From Orbicella faveolata (Eukaryota; Cnidaria; Anthozoa; Scleractinia; Merulinidae): 64,000 nt of DNA. This document shows positions 43,698-56,800 of the stretch, piece after piece. The stretch's first letter is position 1; every line of letters begins with the position of its first letter. The notes beneath the pieces were generated by a model. It was not told the DNA's origin. It ran no database searches and saw only the letters and a list, made by a program, of their open reading frames with translations. A program made the position numbers and the translations under genes. The stretch spans positions 267,130-331,129 of the forward strand of contig NW_018148700.1 of the NCBI RefSeq assembly GCF_002042975.1, read 5' to 3'.

Positions 43698-44663
43698 GGA
43701 TTCACTTTAGTACCAAAGCGAGGGGGACATTGGGGGCTTCTGAACACCCCAACACCGCAAAAAAAGTTAACGAACAACACTTAATAAAATTCTTTTGTAA
43801 CACAACAATTTTCCACAAAAACAACACATCACAACGCTTTTCACTGCGTAGCATTTCACTGCACTTGCCTGTAAATCAGTTTTCTTGCTCTTGTGAAGAA
43901 AGCTTGCGTGAAGTTAGAAAGCGGACGAAGAAGAAAGAGAGGAGCCTAGAGATGGCCTTTATCGCAGATCCCTCTCTTCTTTTACGTCGCTCACTTTTCT
44001 TGGTGTATAAACCCACTGACTGAAGCCCTATCTTGACTGAAAGTATTGGTTTCCGGAGCTAGCTGCCTTTGAATTCGATATCGATAATCGTTTGCAAAAA
44101 TAGAAGGTCAAGAAAGTCGCAGGACCTTGGAGCGGGTATAGACCGGTATCAGAGTGTAAACAGATGTAAGTTACAAAGATTCCTTAGCTTAGAGAGCCTT
44201 CTTTCTTCCCTGCCGACGCGACAACTGAACATATTTTGTGGCCGGTAGTTTTTGCCACCCTTTTCTTTTTTCGTAGAAAAAAGCTTCGCAGTCAATAATA
44301 CAAGTCATTATATTCGTCTTTGGCGTTTCCAGAATTTCCAGGATTGTCCGTATTTTGTTACAAATTATTAACCTCAATGGTGCGTGTTTATCATAAATTA
44401 GCATGGATAAACGAAGTTTACATGCTAAATTTAGGTCAAATTTAGGTTTGAGAAAGGTAAATCAAAAAACCCCAACACTGCAAACAATTTCATTTCACCG
44501 AACACCGCAGCATGAAAAACACAAACATCGCACACCGTAGGGTTTGAGATCACCGCAACACCGCAAGTTAAGATTTTATTCACCGCATCACCGCATTAAA
44601 AAAACATCAACACCGCAACACCGCAACACCGCAAACCCCCATGTCCCCCTCCAAAGTGAGTCC
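43698..44663. mobile_element. ~965-bp inverted-end element with (caccgcaa)n tract
   Basis: Left end 'ggattcactttagtaccaaa' then 'gagggggacattggggg'. The reverse complement of the right end reads 'ggactcactttggaggggga' then 'catggggg'. The right 200 bases are made of 'caacaccgc' units (44465-44640), with a few at the left. No transposase is seen. Confidence 0.65.
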
Positions 44664-44810
44664 TATAGTTCTTGAAATTTAATTTATTACATTAAAACGT
44701 CACAGCGAAGAGGAAAATCTCCGAAAACACGTTTGGCACGTCGGAGATCTGGGTACAAGTCTTTTTCTTTCTGAGCCCGCGCGCTGATTGGTGTGCAAAA
44801 TTCTTCCAAT

Positions 44811-47800
44811 ATGGCGGACGGCGAGGATTGTTCGAGACCCCAGTTTGGAAATCGTTTCCTTTCCGATCCGACCAAAGTCTTTGAACATAATGCTTGGTAA
44901 GTTATCAATATGAATTTTAGCGTATACTTTAACTAAAACTATGATATTGTTGAGCTTTCAATAAACCGTTTATTGTCCAAGTTTGTCATCATATGATGGA
45001 GTGGACCGCCGGACTGGATTGAAGCTCATTCAAAGTTTGATCTTGATAAGAGTGATACATGTATCTGTTGTCACTGTCTTATACAGGGACAATGTGGAAT
45101 GGGACAGTGAACAAGAGCAAGCTGCACAGCAAAAGGTCAATGAAAATTCAAACATCAAAGTTGGAGAAGATCAACAAGGTACAGAATCATCCCTTTGGTT
45201 TTGCATGGTAGCTGCCTGGAGTGTTTGTGTGGGGGGAGGGGGGAGGGGAGTACCATATAAAAAGGGCAGGGTACTCATTGAAAATTTTGAAAAGATCCCC
45301 TAAGCGGTACCAAGATCCTGTTATGTCACAGGCATGGCTTGAAAGTTTTTTTTCACCCCTAAGAAGTATCAATAGTACAACAACACATTTCCATAACTTT
45401 AATAGTGATACATTCTACTCATATATAAGGTTGATTGTCAAATATCTCCAGTAATAAATTTTGGGCTCAATATCCTAAAAGCTCCCGCTTTGGACCTTTT
45501 GAGGCTGAACACCCTTAAAAGGTACGACAAGCACTCCTGTTCTTTTTATATGGTAACTAGTTCCTCCGGGTCTGGATCAGGTTGAGTGTGGTTCAGTTCC
45601 AGTTCTAATTTGTATTACTTTTTGTAACATTTGCTTGCAGCATTGTATGAGGAGAAGGCTGATAGTTTTTGGGATGAATTTTACATGCAANTTTCAGCTG
45701 CTCTTATACATCATTTAAGTAAAATCTCAATAAGATCAATAGTTTTGTAGTTCGAATTTTGGTGACGTCATGTGAAAACCAGCTATAGCAAAGATTGTGA
45801 CACAAGTTTTTTTGTACAGCCATCATGTGGTGCAGGTGGTTTTCAGATCATGCTATTAAACAGTCTTTCTTCTTTTTCTTTGTAGGTTTTTCAAAGATCG
45901 TCACTGGCTGTTTACAGAATTCCCTGAATTATCAGGACCAGAATCTTTTGATCCTCAATGTAGTCAGAATACAAATTCTGAGGAGGCAAAAAGGGAGAAG
46001 TTTCCAGAGAACGAGACAAATTTATCAAGAAAATGTTTGGCGAACTCAAATGCTGTTAGTAACCCTGATGTTTCCCCAGTAGATTTTGCTGCAACGAAGA
46101 ACATTGTAAGATCTAGTTGTACTTTTGAAGAACCAGACTGCAGTCTTTTTGGCTCAGTTAAGGAAAACCTTAACTCATCCAGTCCTGAATCAACAGAGGA
46201 AAATAATTTAACATCTGGCAGACACTGTGTTGAAGCATTTCCTGGACACCACAAAAAGAAACGAGTTTTTGAGGTAAAAGATTCTTTAATTTATAACTTG
46301 ATGATGAAAACCTGAGTAGACTCACTTCTCTCTTTTGGGAGTTTTAGCACAGGTTGAGAAATGGACATAAGCAGGAAGTTAAATTTTCTCTTCTTTGGCA
46401 CAGTTCAACAGATTTTGCAATTTTTGACAGGCTATTAAAATTGGTGACAGTAGTTGAATCAGGAAAAAAAAAAGAAAACATAACTTCAAGAGGAGATTTT
46501 GTGACTTACTTGTAGGGAGGAGCACATTTCTCTATTTTCCATTGTAATACAGCTTTTCTTTGAAATTTCTGTATTTGGGTTTCTTATGTAAACATTTACA
46601 AGCATAAATAATTATATAAACACTGATGAAAAGGTGTAGTCTGTGTCTTGGGTGATTGGTTACTTGAATTATAAGGGTTATCATTCAAAGTTGTTTGTTT
46701 ATCAGAGAGAGTAAATATATCAGTGTCATTTTCATGATTAAACCATGATATGGTTTTCAAGTAAAAGGAATCAGAATCAGAATTGTCAGAATCACTAAGA
46801 GGGCATCCAAATAAAGAGCTCCTTTATGGTCACTGTTATTCTGTGCAGTAACCTGAATGAAAATTGTCTTAATTTAGTATCCTTTGTAGATTGATATGTA
46901 AATGACAATTTTTTTCCAATCAGTGCAAGTATCAGGGAATTTGTTTTTCCAGTTTTTAATAGCAGTCAGCTCAGTGATACAGTTTCCATTAAGAATTTTA
47001 TTGGAGTTTTTGCACCGCATTTCAGTTAAATCTGGGTAAGTTAGTTTTAAGTTAGTTTTTCAATGTTGAATCTATTTCATCTTTTCTAGGTTGGTTGTGG
47101 AGTAGGAAACACAGTTTTTCCAATCTTGGAAGCAAATGAGTAAGTTTGTGACAACATCTTGTTCAAGCATTCATTCACATTGAATGATTAGCTGGTTTGA
47201 ATAATGGAATGAAATGAGCTAGAATCATGTCTCTTGTCTACAACTTAACTAAGTATAATTTTGCACAAGTTTATATTAGTCATGTAGGTAAAGAATGCAT
47301 TGTCACATTGACCAAATGTTTTTCTCAGAAATAATCAGTATCACTGAAATGAAAGTTTAGAAAGGTATCGTTTGTTATCAGTTTAGTCTTCCTTGTTCCA
47401 AATTAAACATGAGGTGTTCTAAAGATGGGAAGTGTGGTTGTGGCTTAATGGTTAATGCACAGGATTCTGGATCCAGAGGTCTGGGTTTGAACCCTAGCTG
47501 GGGTCATTGTCCTTGGGCAAGACACTTTACTCTCATGGTGCCTCTGTCCACCCAGGTGTATAAATTTAATGCTGAGGGTAACCCTGGGATGGACCTCTAT
47601 CCCATCAAGGAGGGGAACAGGATTACTCCTAGTTGCTTCATGCTACGGAACCGGAAATAAGGATCAGCCTGATGGGCCACTGGGCTTGAATGCAGACTTT
47701 TTACCCCATTCTAAAAATGCAGTTGCAGGACTGTCTAATGCATGACATGGCTTAAAGGTAAAGTCTGCTTATGAGCCAAAGGGCACATCAGGCAGAAGCT

Positions 47801-50800
47801 TTTCCTGGTTTCCGTAGCATTAAGCGACTAGGAATATTCTACTCCCCCCTGAATGGAATGCTGGCCCATCACAGGGTTACCCCCAGCATTAAATTAGCCG
47901 GTACCCATTTTATACACCTGGGCGGAGAGAGGCACTGTGACTGTCTTGCCAGAGAACACAACACAATATCCCTGGGCAGGGCTTGAACCTGGACAGTGAT
48001 GGTTATTTGATTTAGAGGCCAGATGCTATTAATATAAGAGCTTTAGTTTGTTGAGTGTGTGTTGTATTTGAAATAATGTGTGCCCCTTTATCTTGCAGCG
48101 ATCCAGATTTGTTTGTTTATTGTTGTGATTTCTCTTCAAATGCGGTCAACTTGGTAAAGGTGAGCTACGCCTTCACCTTGTTGTAGAATTAATGAATATT
48201 ATTAACTGGCGTAAGGGAAGGGGGAGTTGTCAGAGGGAAAATCCCCTGCAAGGAGGAGGGTAGGCACAAAATCCAAAACTGCTGCTTTTAAACTTTAAAT
48301 GGTAGGATAGTGGATATATTAGAACTTGAGGTTAATATTTAATTCTCATATATATTTTTTTGTTTTTCTTTTCCAGGAACACTCAGATTATAGCACAGAT
48401 AGATGTCATGCCTTTGTGTGTGATATCACACATAAAGGATTTGTCTTCCCATTTCCTGATGAAAGTCTGGACATTATCATCCTTATTTTTGTTCTGTCAG
48501 CAATTCACCCAGACAAGTAAGTCAAAATGGTGTTCACAGATTATAAAGGAATAGGTTTGTACGTCAAAAGAAGATTTGTACGTAACTTGGTTGTCAACAT
48601 TGCCATCATTGCCATCTTCATCTTCTTCTTTGTCATCATCATCATCATCATTATCTTTGTCGCCAACATCATTGTTATCGTCCACTAGTACAGTAGTTGC
48701 ATAAGGTGCAGTTGGCATGGCACTAGTCATTGTTTTCCTTTGGTTCAATAGTTCTATGTTTCTGTGGCAATCATTCTGGTTATATAACTAGTTAACTTAG
48801 TTGTCTACACTAACTTCTCAAACAAATGCAAAGTACTAAGTAACTGCCCGGCACTGACTGGAAGTTTTTCAGAGAGGTCAGTCTTTTGTCAAAGCTGTGA
48901 GCTCTCTGTTACATACCAATTGCGAATGCAAAATAAAATGAGAATCTTGAACCTTCTCAATCATTTTGTTATAACCTCTCATGTTTTTATATTTCCTAGT
49001 TAACTGTAATGTGATTTAACTTTCAGCATTTATGATTGCAACATAATTATTTCTTTTTTCTGCAGAATGCAAGACGTAATTTGCAGGTTATCTAAGGTGA
49101 GTGTTCTTGGTGATAACATCCTTGTGATGTACTCATATTGTCTGTAATATAGACAAACAGTGAAACGTTTTCTCAAATATGAGAAATATACTTTGACTTT
49201 AAACAAAGAAACCATGAATCGATAACTGCATAGAGTAATTATAATTATAATATTATTATAGTAGCAGGAAAAATACTGTTGTACCTCTCACTAAGGGAAG
49301 CAACATAACTGTTGCTATTGAAACAAGAAAAGGTAGCAAACATCCATGAACAATAATACTACCGGTATACATTACTAGCAAAGATTTTCGGACGTTTTAT
49401 TCCGTACGTTTAATTTTCGGACACTTACCTCACTTTGGACGAATTTCGGACTAAAGTTTCGGACAATGTGATGAAACATAGCTTAAGTAAATTTACATCT
49501 GCAAAACATGAATTACACTAAAACAACATCTTTGAAAATGATAGTTTTACTGTACCCTGAAGGTTTTAGAGATATACCGACGAGAAAATAGCGCAAACTC
49601 TATCAAACCCTTACTTATCTCAAGGAGTGTCCCAAGTAGAGCTCGCCTCATAAAGGAAACGTAGAGCTTTGGAGCTACTTAACAATTTTTTTTACTGTAC
49701 TGTAAATATTTCGGATGCTTAAAATTTTGGAGGCATAAAAATTTTGGACGATTTCAATTTTGGACCTTTTTTTGTCCGAAATTGAAATCATCGGAAATGT
49801 TTTGCAAGTAATGTACGTTAGATCAGAGATTGAAAAAGTTGGCTAAAGATACATACGAATAATAAAACTAAGGCGACTCAACATAGAATTTAACTTTATT
49901 TAATACAATATTTCGGACACTACCAGCCTTCTTCAGGTATAAGAGGGAAATTACGACCTGTTTTTCATACGCACGTGTTTTGAAGTATTTTGTAATTTTC
50001 CTGTATACCTAAACAAGGGTGGTAGTGACCAGGCGAAATATTGTATTAAATCAAGTTAATTCTACTTTTTGTCGGCTTTGCTTATCTTTTCGTGGCTGTT
50101 GAACAATCATTATTTAGAATTGTTTGTTTTCTTATATTGTCTTTTTTCAGCTTCTTAAGCCAGGTGGATTGATTCTCTTTAGAGACTATGGTCGATTTGA
50201 CATGGCACAGCTTAGGTTTAAGAACGGTAAGCCTCGCTTTTATAATTGTTTAGCCTTAGAATAAGGAAGCGTCCACATTACGCCGAAGAATTTTGAAAAC
50301 CCAGCTTTATTTCTTCGGTTTGGCTTACTGTCTACACTAGTCCGTCAAGAAATCCGAGCTTTCGAAAACGCTCTTCAAACCAGGGGAATTTGAAAACGCC
50401 GAGCTTTTCGAAATCGATGACGTCACGATAGTCATGTGATTCCCTTGACCGAGTTTTCCTCAAATACAGATACACAATGACCGGTGATTGTTGCATTTTT
50501 AAATACATTTGTTGCGTTTTCAGAGTGAAACCTCCGTTCTCAAATTCCTCCAGCTTTGTGTGGATAGGGCCCAAAGGTGCCTGGCTACAAACGAGGGGTT
50601 GTATTACAGGGAGACATGTTACGACATGTTGTTCATATGTTGTAAGCAACAAAACCGCGTGTTGTTCACATGAAGTAACCGGAGCTTTAGCAACGACACG
50701 CCCTCTTGTGTACTAAATGAGTTGTAAAAGAAGTGGAATTTGCCTTTCCCCCCGCCCCCCGTTATGTCGCATGAATTTTAGGGTTGTCACTGTGACATGT

Positions 50801-53800
50801 CCATACAGCATGACCCCTCATCTGTCAGCTCCTTGAGACCTTTAAGTCTTCTTGACTTCTTTGTAAAGAGCAAATTAAGATTTTCAGTTTCTGGCTCGGA
50901 GTGTGTATTGTACTTCACCCTGTCGCGCAGGTTATATACAATTCTAAATGGCATTCCAGATTTCCAGGTCGTTTTAGCTTTCCGATTTTTTTCGACTGAA
51001 TCCGCAAAAACGCGAACCTTCAAAAATGCAGTATCTATCCTTGCAGCGTTACAATATTGCATAATACTTTACCAAAAAATTACACCATTGTTGTTAGATT
51101 TCATACGGTACACGTTTGCTTTATCAAGCCTCTTGAGGTCCTGCTAAAAATCATTGTCATTGCCCTTTTAACTTTGAGTAACTTTTCTCCTTTCCTTCCC
51201 AGGGAAATGCTTGTCAGACAATTTCTATGTGCGCGGTGACGGAACAAGAGTGTACTTCTTCACACAAGGTACAATAGATATAGAAAGATTTTTCACAGCA
51301 AATCGTAGTGCCTAGTGACCTTCTTCTTCGACTTAGCCCGAGTAACCTCGTTTTAAATACCATGGGAACGAGGTTTCTTGGTTCGTGAGTCAAATTACGC
51401 ATGCGCAGAGAGGGTATCGGAGTTCTCGTGCTACTTGTTGACTGTCAAGTTTACATTTTTCCTCATTACCAGACGACTTTGCGTTGAGAAGGCATCACGC
51501 TAGACTCGAATTGACTACAAACATTTTTAAAAGATCTTGTGAAACTTAGTAATTATTGAAATGTTTTGCTCTTTGGGTGTAATATTCGAGGAGAAATTTG
51601 CTTTTAAAAAACTTCAAAATTTCTGGGTGGCGAAGGCGCTAATGAGCTCATACATTCTTTGTAACATTGAGTTTATAAAAAAAGCCCCGTCGTACAAAAC
51701 TGAAGTATTCAATGCATTGGGCTCAAATTCCTTTGGGACAGTTAATCATGCTATCCCCGTTCAATATTGAGAACCAATGTTTTGGTAGCTCCATCAGAAA
51801 CTGTATCGCTTATGCTAATGAGACAAATGTTGTAAACAAAGATTTTCCTATTCGTGGGGTAGCTGTGGATTTAAGCTGTGCGCTGTGCATGTGCGTGTCG
51901 GTAGATGGGATCAGATTTTTAGACTTCAGGATTGAGACGATATGGCCGTAGTTTCAATCTCTGAGTCTTGAAGAAAATGAAGCGATAGCTGTACACGTTT
52001 CAGAGGTCATGTTGAAATGTTTCGCCCAGGAGAACTGAATTTGTTTACGCTTTTTAATGGTGGGCGTAAAAATAATATTTTGGGTGTGAGTGGGATTTGG
52101 AGGTGGTAGATAGTTCCCGCGGCCCATGAGTTCAAAGCATGATTAAGATTAACCTAATCCACGATTAGTGTCGTCTTTCAGATCACTCTCGTAAGTTGTT
52201 ACTACAGATCTTTGTTCCTTGCCCTTCTTTATTTTATTTTGACCTATCTCAAGTCGAAGCCAAAATGGGCCCGTAAGCAGTCTTTAAATGTTAAACCTCT
52301 GATAGCTTTTAAATCTCAGATGAAAGTTGATCTTCATTCGAGCACCACAATGATGTCAAATATAGAATTCCTTTTTCACGAAAAATCTTATCGGCGTGTT
52401 ATGGCGAAGCGAAGTTTTTCCCGTTTCAAAACAAATACCATTGGAATCTCGATCGGGTTTACTGTGTGATCTGTCAGAAATTTAAACTGAAGTGATGATG
52501 GGAGTGTATTAGATTGCGTCTATTTCATTTGCCCGCTCTGATCATGGCAGGTAGCTAGAATTCAGTCAGTTTATAAAAAGACATGTTATTGCCCAAAAGA
52601 ATTGAGGAGGGATGCAAAAGTTGCTGGTGAATCCGTTGCCAGTGGCGCTAGTCTGAAAACCGTCCATGAAAATTCCTTTTAGCTATGTGTCATGTTTAAT
52701 GACCTTTGCCTTGTTCAAAATTTCCTGATTTCCTGAAAAGTCAAGGTTTGTGTGAGCTGTGCAACCAGTGCTGAGGAAATTCTATGCCAAAATAACATAG
52801 AGGTTTATTGGAGAGAAACATAACCCTGGTATGGAGTAAACATGTTTTTCAGAACTTGTCCACTTCACGTTGAATTGTTTTCATCTGGTTTCCGTACGTG
52901 CTGGCGAATAGTAAAACAACCTGTTATACAACCGGTCAGGTTAGACGAAACGGAAACGGGAAATTGTGTTTAAAAACAAAGATTTTGGATCAAGATCATT
53001 TGACATGGATTTGACATTTGCTTTTCCGCCATACTCAAACATACTCGTACGTGACGGTGTGAAAATACTGTAATTAAGATAAGTGGGAAAACATCCCTGG
53101 GCGCGGCCGCAGAACTTTCCTTTGACCTCCAACAATGAAAATTCGATTAGTGCCTTTTACGGGCTGTTTGTATGGCAAAGCAATCGTTGAAAACATAAAA
53201 AAATAAATATGTTATGGTAGAAAACACTCTCCACATCGTTGCAAAATATTTTTGTGGTTTACCCATCAAGTGGCCGAGCAGCAAGTTGGGAGGGCTGGGA
53301 CTCCTGGAAGGCGATACAAGGCAGGTTCTTTGATTGGCTAATAACTCGGCAAAGCCAACAAAAAGGTGAGAGAAAGTTCACTGATTGACAAAAGCGGGCA
53401 CGATACGATATTATACTTTGTTTTAAGCCAAAAGATGTTATGCTCTTAAATATTTTTTCAAGCCTCACAAATGCATTAGTACCCTTTGATTCTCGACTGC
53501 AAGAACCGGTCCTTAAATAAAACCAACTGACAAGGAGGAAAACTCTAATGAAATCCGTCTTAGCTGATCACTTTAATATAGTGTTTCTTAGCTTCAACAA
53601 ATATTGTGGCTTAAGAAATGGAAAAAATCCTTCTGTTTATCGGACTAGGATGACAAAACTTCCGCATAAATAGGGTTAACGATAAAGTATGTTTGTGGGA
53701 ACAGGAATTGTGAACAACTGTTCGATGTTGAGATTAAATTGTTTTCAAGTTTACAAAGTTAGTTTAGCCGCGATAATAAATGAAACCCTTGAATGCCTTT

Positions 53801-56800
53801 CACAACATTTATCGTTCCAGCTTTTAAAGGGCTTGCATGGTTTCACAATATTTGAAGTATGTAAACATTGCCTGCCCTCGCCCACAAGAATCCAAAACTG
53901 CTTAGTTGTTAGATAACTTTGTGAAGTGTGAGTTTCAAGTCTATCTAGCGGTGAATAATTGATGTGGAGATTAAAAACCTGAAATGTTTGCAATTCGCGC
54001 TTCAGTGATCGTGAAGTTTGCAATTGATTAAACCTTTTGTGATCGCCATAGCTTGACTGTCTGTGATGAATTTTCTGCTCGCATGTAATTGCCACTGGCT
54101 GGCCTTTACAAACCGAAAAAAAAATAACCCGTAGATGGAATGAATTTTCCCTGCTAATTGAGGCTAGTTTTCAATAAACGCTTCGTTACCTTTTTAATTG
54201 GACCAAAGGAATTCGGTTTTCCGAAGGACGTTGGTAAAAAGATAACTCGAGTTACGCCTTATGGTTTTGAAAGTTCAGCGTCATGATCTTGATTTTTCAT
54301 CTTAACCGGATCAGATCAGCTTGAATTTTTGTGTTCTGTTTATTTGCAGGCAGATTTGCAAATGACATCATTGCTGAACCTGTTGTACTTCCTTACGCAC
54401 GTACGAAGTATTTTGAAGTTTCCCATAATTTACAATTCCTGTTTACAGTTCAGAACGACTCCGTCATCAGTTTAAAAGCAAATTTTAATCTACACTAACA
54501 AACAGAGCATTGAGACAAACAATGGTGGTGTTCTGTGTGCTAGTTCTCTCATTGGCCAGAGTTTTAAGAGCATTTATTTCAGCAGGTGTTTTGGAATAAC
54601 TTTAAAAGACTCCCGGGTATGTCAGGTTAATTTCACGTGAACTTCTGTCGTCAGCACGGAAGCTTTTTTCCGCCCGTACGTGATGTTATTCCACTGATTC
54701 ATCGCTTTAAGACGTTCTTCAATAACCCAGATATTGTATAAGGTTAAATGTTGAATACATTTCGCTCCTAATTGGCAGGTTTCTCGCGATAAAATGAAAG
54801 CCCCTTTATTGTGTTTTTGCTGACGTACCAGCCGTTTGTTCAGTAATGTTATTGGTGTTTGTCTGTGTAATCCCAGAACAGCATTTCGATCTCAGCCGTG
54901 GCAAGTAAGGGTCTTTCTAGCAATGGCTATTAGTAACTGAGCTATAAAAAGAAACGGAGCTCTCAAGTTTAAAACGCTGTTTCTTAACAGCAGGGAAACC
55001 AATTACAAGAGATTGATTGATTGTGACGGCGCCTGCTAGTTAAGACAAATAAATTTACCCATGGCTAGAGGGGTTATTAGCTGAGAGGCCCTTTGGAGCG
55101 ACAGGTTGACGGGCGCTTCTGATTGGCTCGCTTCAAGACTTAAAATGCCATCTTGTCAAAAGAACCTGTTATGTGCGAACGAAGCTATGGCCTTTATGAA
55201 AGACCCTTTCAGGATGTGCTTTTGTGACCACTATCAAAGCAACTTGCGTCTTATCGCGTCGCATCTTTAGCTTCACTAACAAATTTTTTCGCGCCAGTGG
55301 TCAGATTTTCGCTGGCTTTGTCCGTTTCATCTCGCTAATCTCTAGTCTTTAAATCACCAGCGTTTTCCTTTCTCGTTCGCGCATTTCCGACGTGTAAAAA
55401 ATCACTAATGATATTCTTTGCTTTGATTAGATTAGTTAAACAGGTTGTCTAGGCTGTTATTTATATTGTCTCTCCCGGGGGGGCAAGCTACGAGACTTCA
55501 AAGTGCGCATTTTCGCGAAAAGACAACTTTTTGATTTTTGGTTGCCAGCGACTCGTTTTCTTCGCTAAAGCGTTAACGGTGGCTGTCGATGGACGAGAAA
55601 GGGACTCTTCAGTTTTTAATCAGGCTGCATTCCAGGTCTTTCTGACAGAGTTTCCGTAATTCCGAGATAACTTTCACCTAACAGGTGTTTAGCATAGTCA
55701 AATATCTACTCAGATTACTGCGGTTCCTTTGTTCGCAATGGCGGCACAAGATTACAGACCTCACATTGAATAAAATCTTTATTTAGAAACGTTCTCTTTG
55801 TACATTCTACTTGCTTGTCAATATAAATTATAGAATAATAAAGCTACGCTGTAATAGCTTTTATCGATGTGAACCGGTTTTTAGTTTCGAGTTTCTTGTT
55901 ACAATTCTTCGTCCAGAACTTTCTACGTAATTTTATACGTTACCCTTTTAAATTCCTAGGGAAACCGAATTATTGGTGCAGTTGTTATGGTAAAGGACTC
56001 CTCTGCATCCTCATTCAGTGTCCAGTTCTTCCTACATGCTTACTATCTTCCCTTTGGATTCAGTTTAGCTCAGCTACCGGGTCCTGAGCGATTCTGAGCG
56101 ACCATTGTCGTTTTGAGTTTCGTATTTACTCGTGTTTCAACAAAAACAGCTATCGGGAAAAAACAACTCCCAGAGTTAATCACAGCTACAGTGAACTATT
56201 TTTTTATTAGGCGCGCTAAGCTTTTTCAACTTACGACGCGTAAAGGTTACGCTTCGTTTACGAATCGAAAGTTCTAGAACGGAGTTAAGTCAGTTTTTGT
56301 GACTTAAGGACCGTTTCCAGGGCATCCGCTGTCTTCGTGCTTCAGTAGGAGCGACATTCTTGAAAAAGATTTCGAGCAGAGTCTACAGCAATACTTCTTA
56401 ACGTCAGAGTGCGTCTGTAGATGCGCTCGGAGGTTTGATCTGTCGGCGAAGGCTCGCTGGCAGTTCGGACACTTGTAGGGTTTCTCTCCGGTGTGCGTTC
56501 GGATATGTCCTTGAAGCAACCAAGGCCTGCTGAAGGCCTTACCGCAGATTTTACACTTGCACGGCAAGGTGTGTGTACGAATGTGCATTTTGAGCGCTCC
56601 TAGCGACACATAAAGTTTGTCACAGTATTTGCAGTGAAACGGGCGTTTATGGTGAGGCTGACAGTGGTATTGCTGGTGTCGAAGAAGCGATGTGAGAGTG
56701 GAGTAATTCTTACTGCACTCTTGACACTGGTAGCTATTTCGCGCTGTTTGCCCTGGGGCGATCTCATTGCCGTTTTCATCAAGGTTTCTTATGCCAGGCT

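Noticed and set aside
43501-44023. Two plus-strand frames of 60 and 97 codons before METTL2
   Set aside because: The first lacks an ATG start. The second lies within the inverted-end element. Neither has splice or motif support.
50787-51147. Opposed ORFs of 91 and 116 codons in METTL2 intron 9
   Set aside because: The two strands are about equally open, and no domain, splice site or start context favours either.
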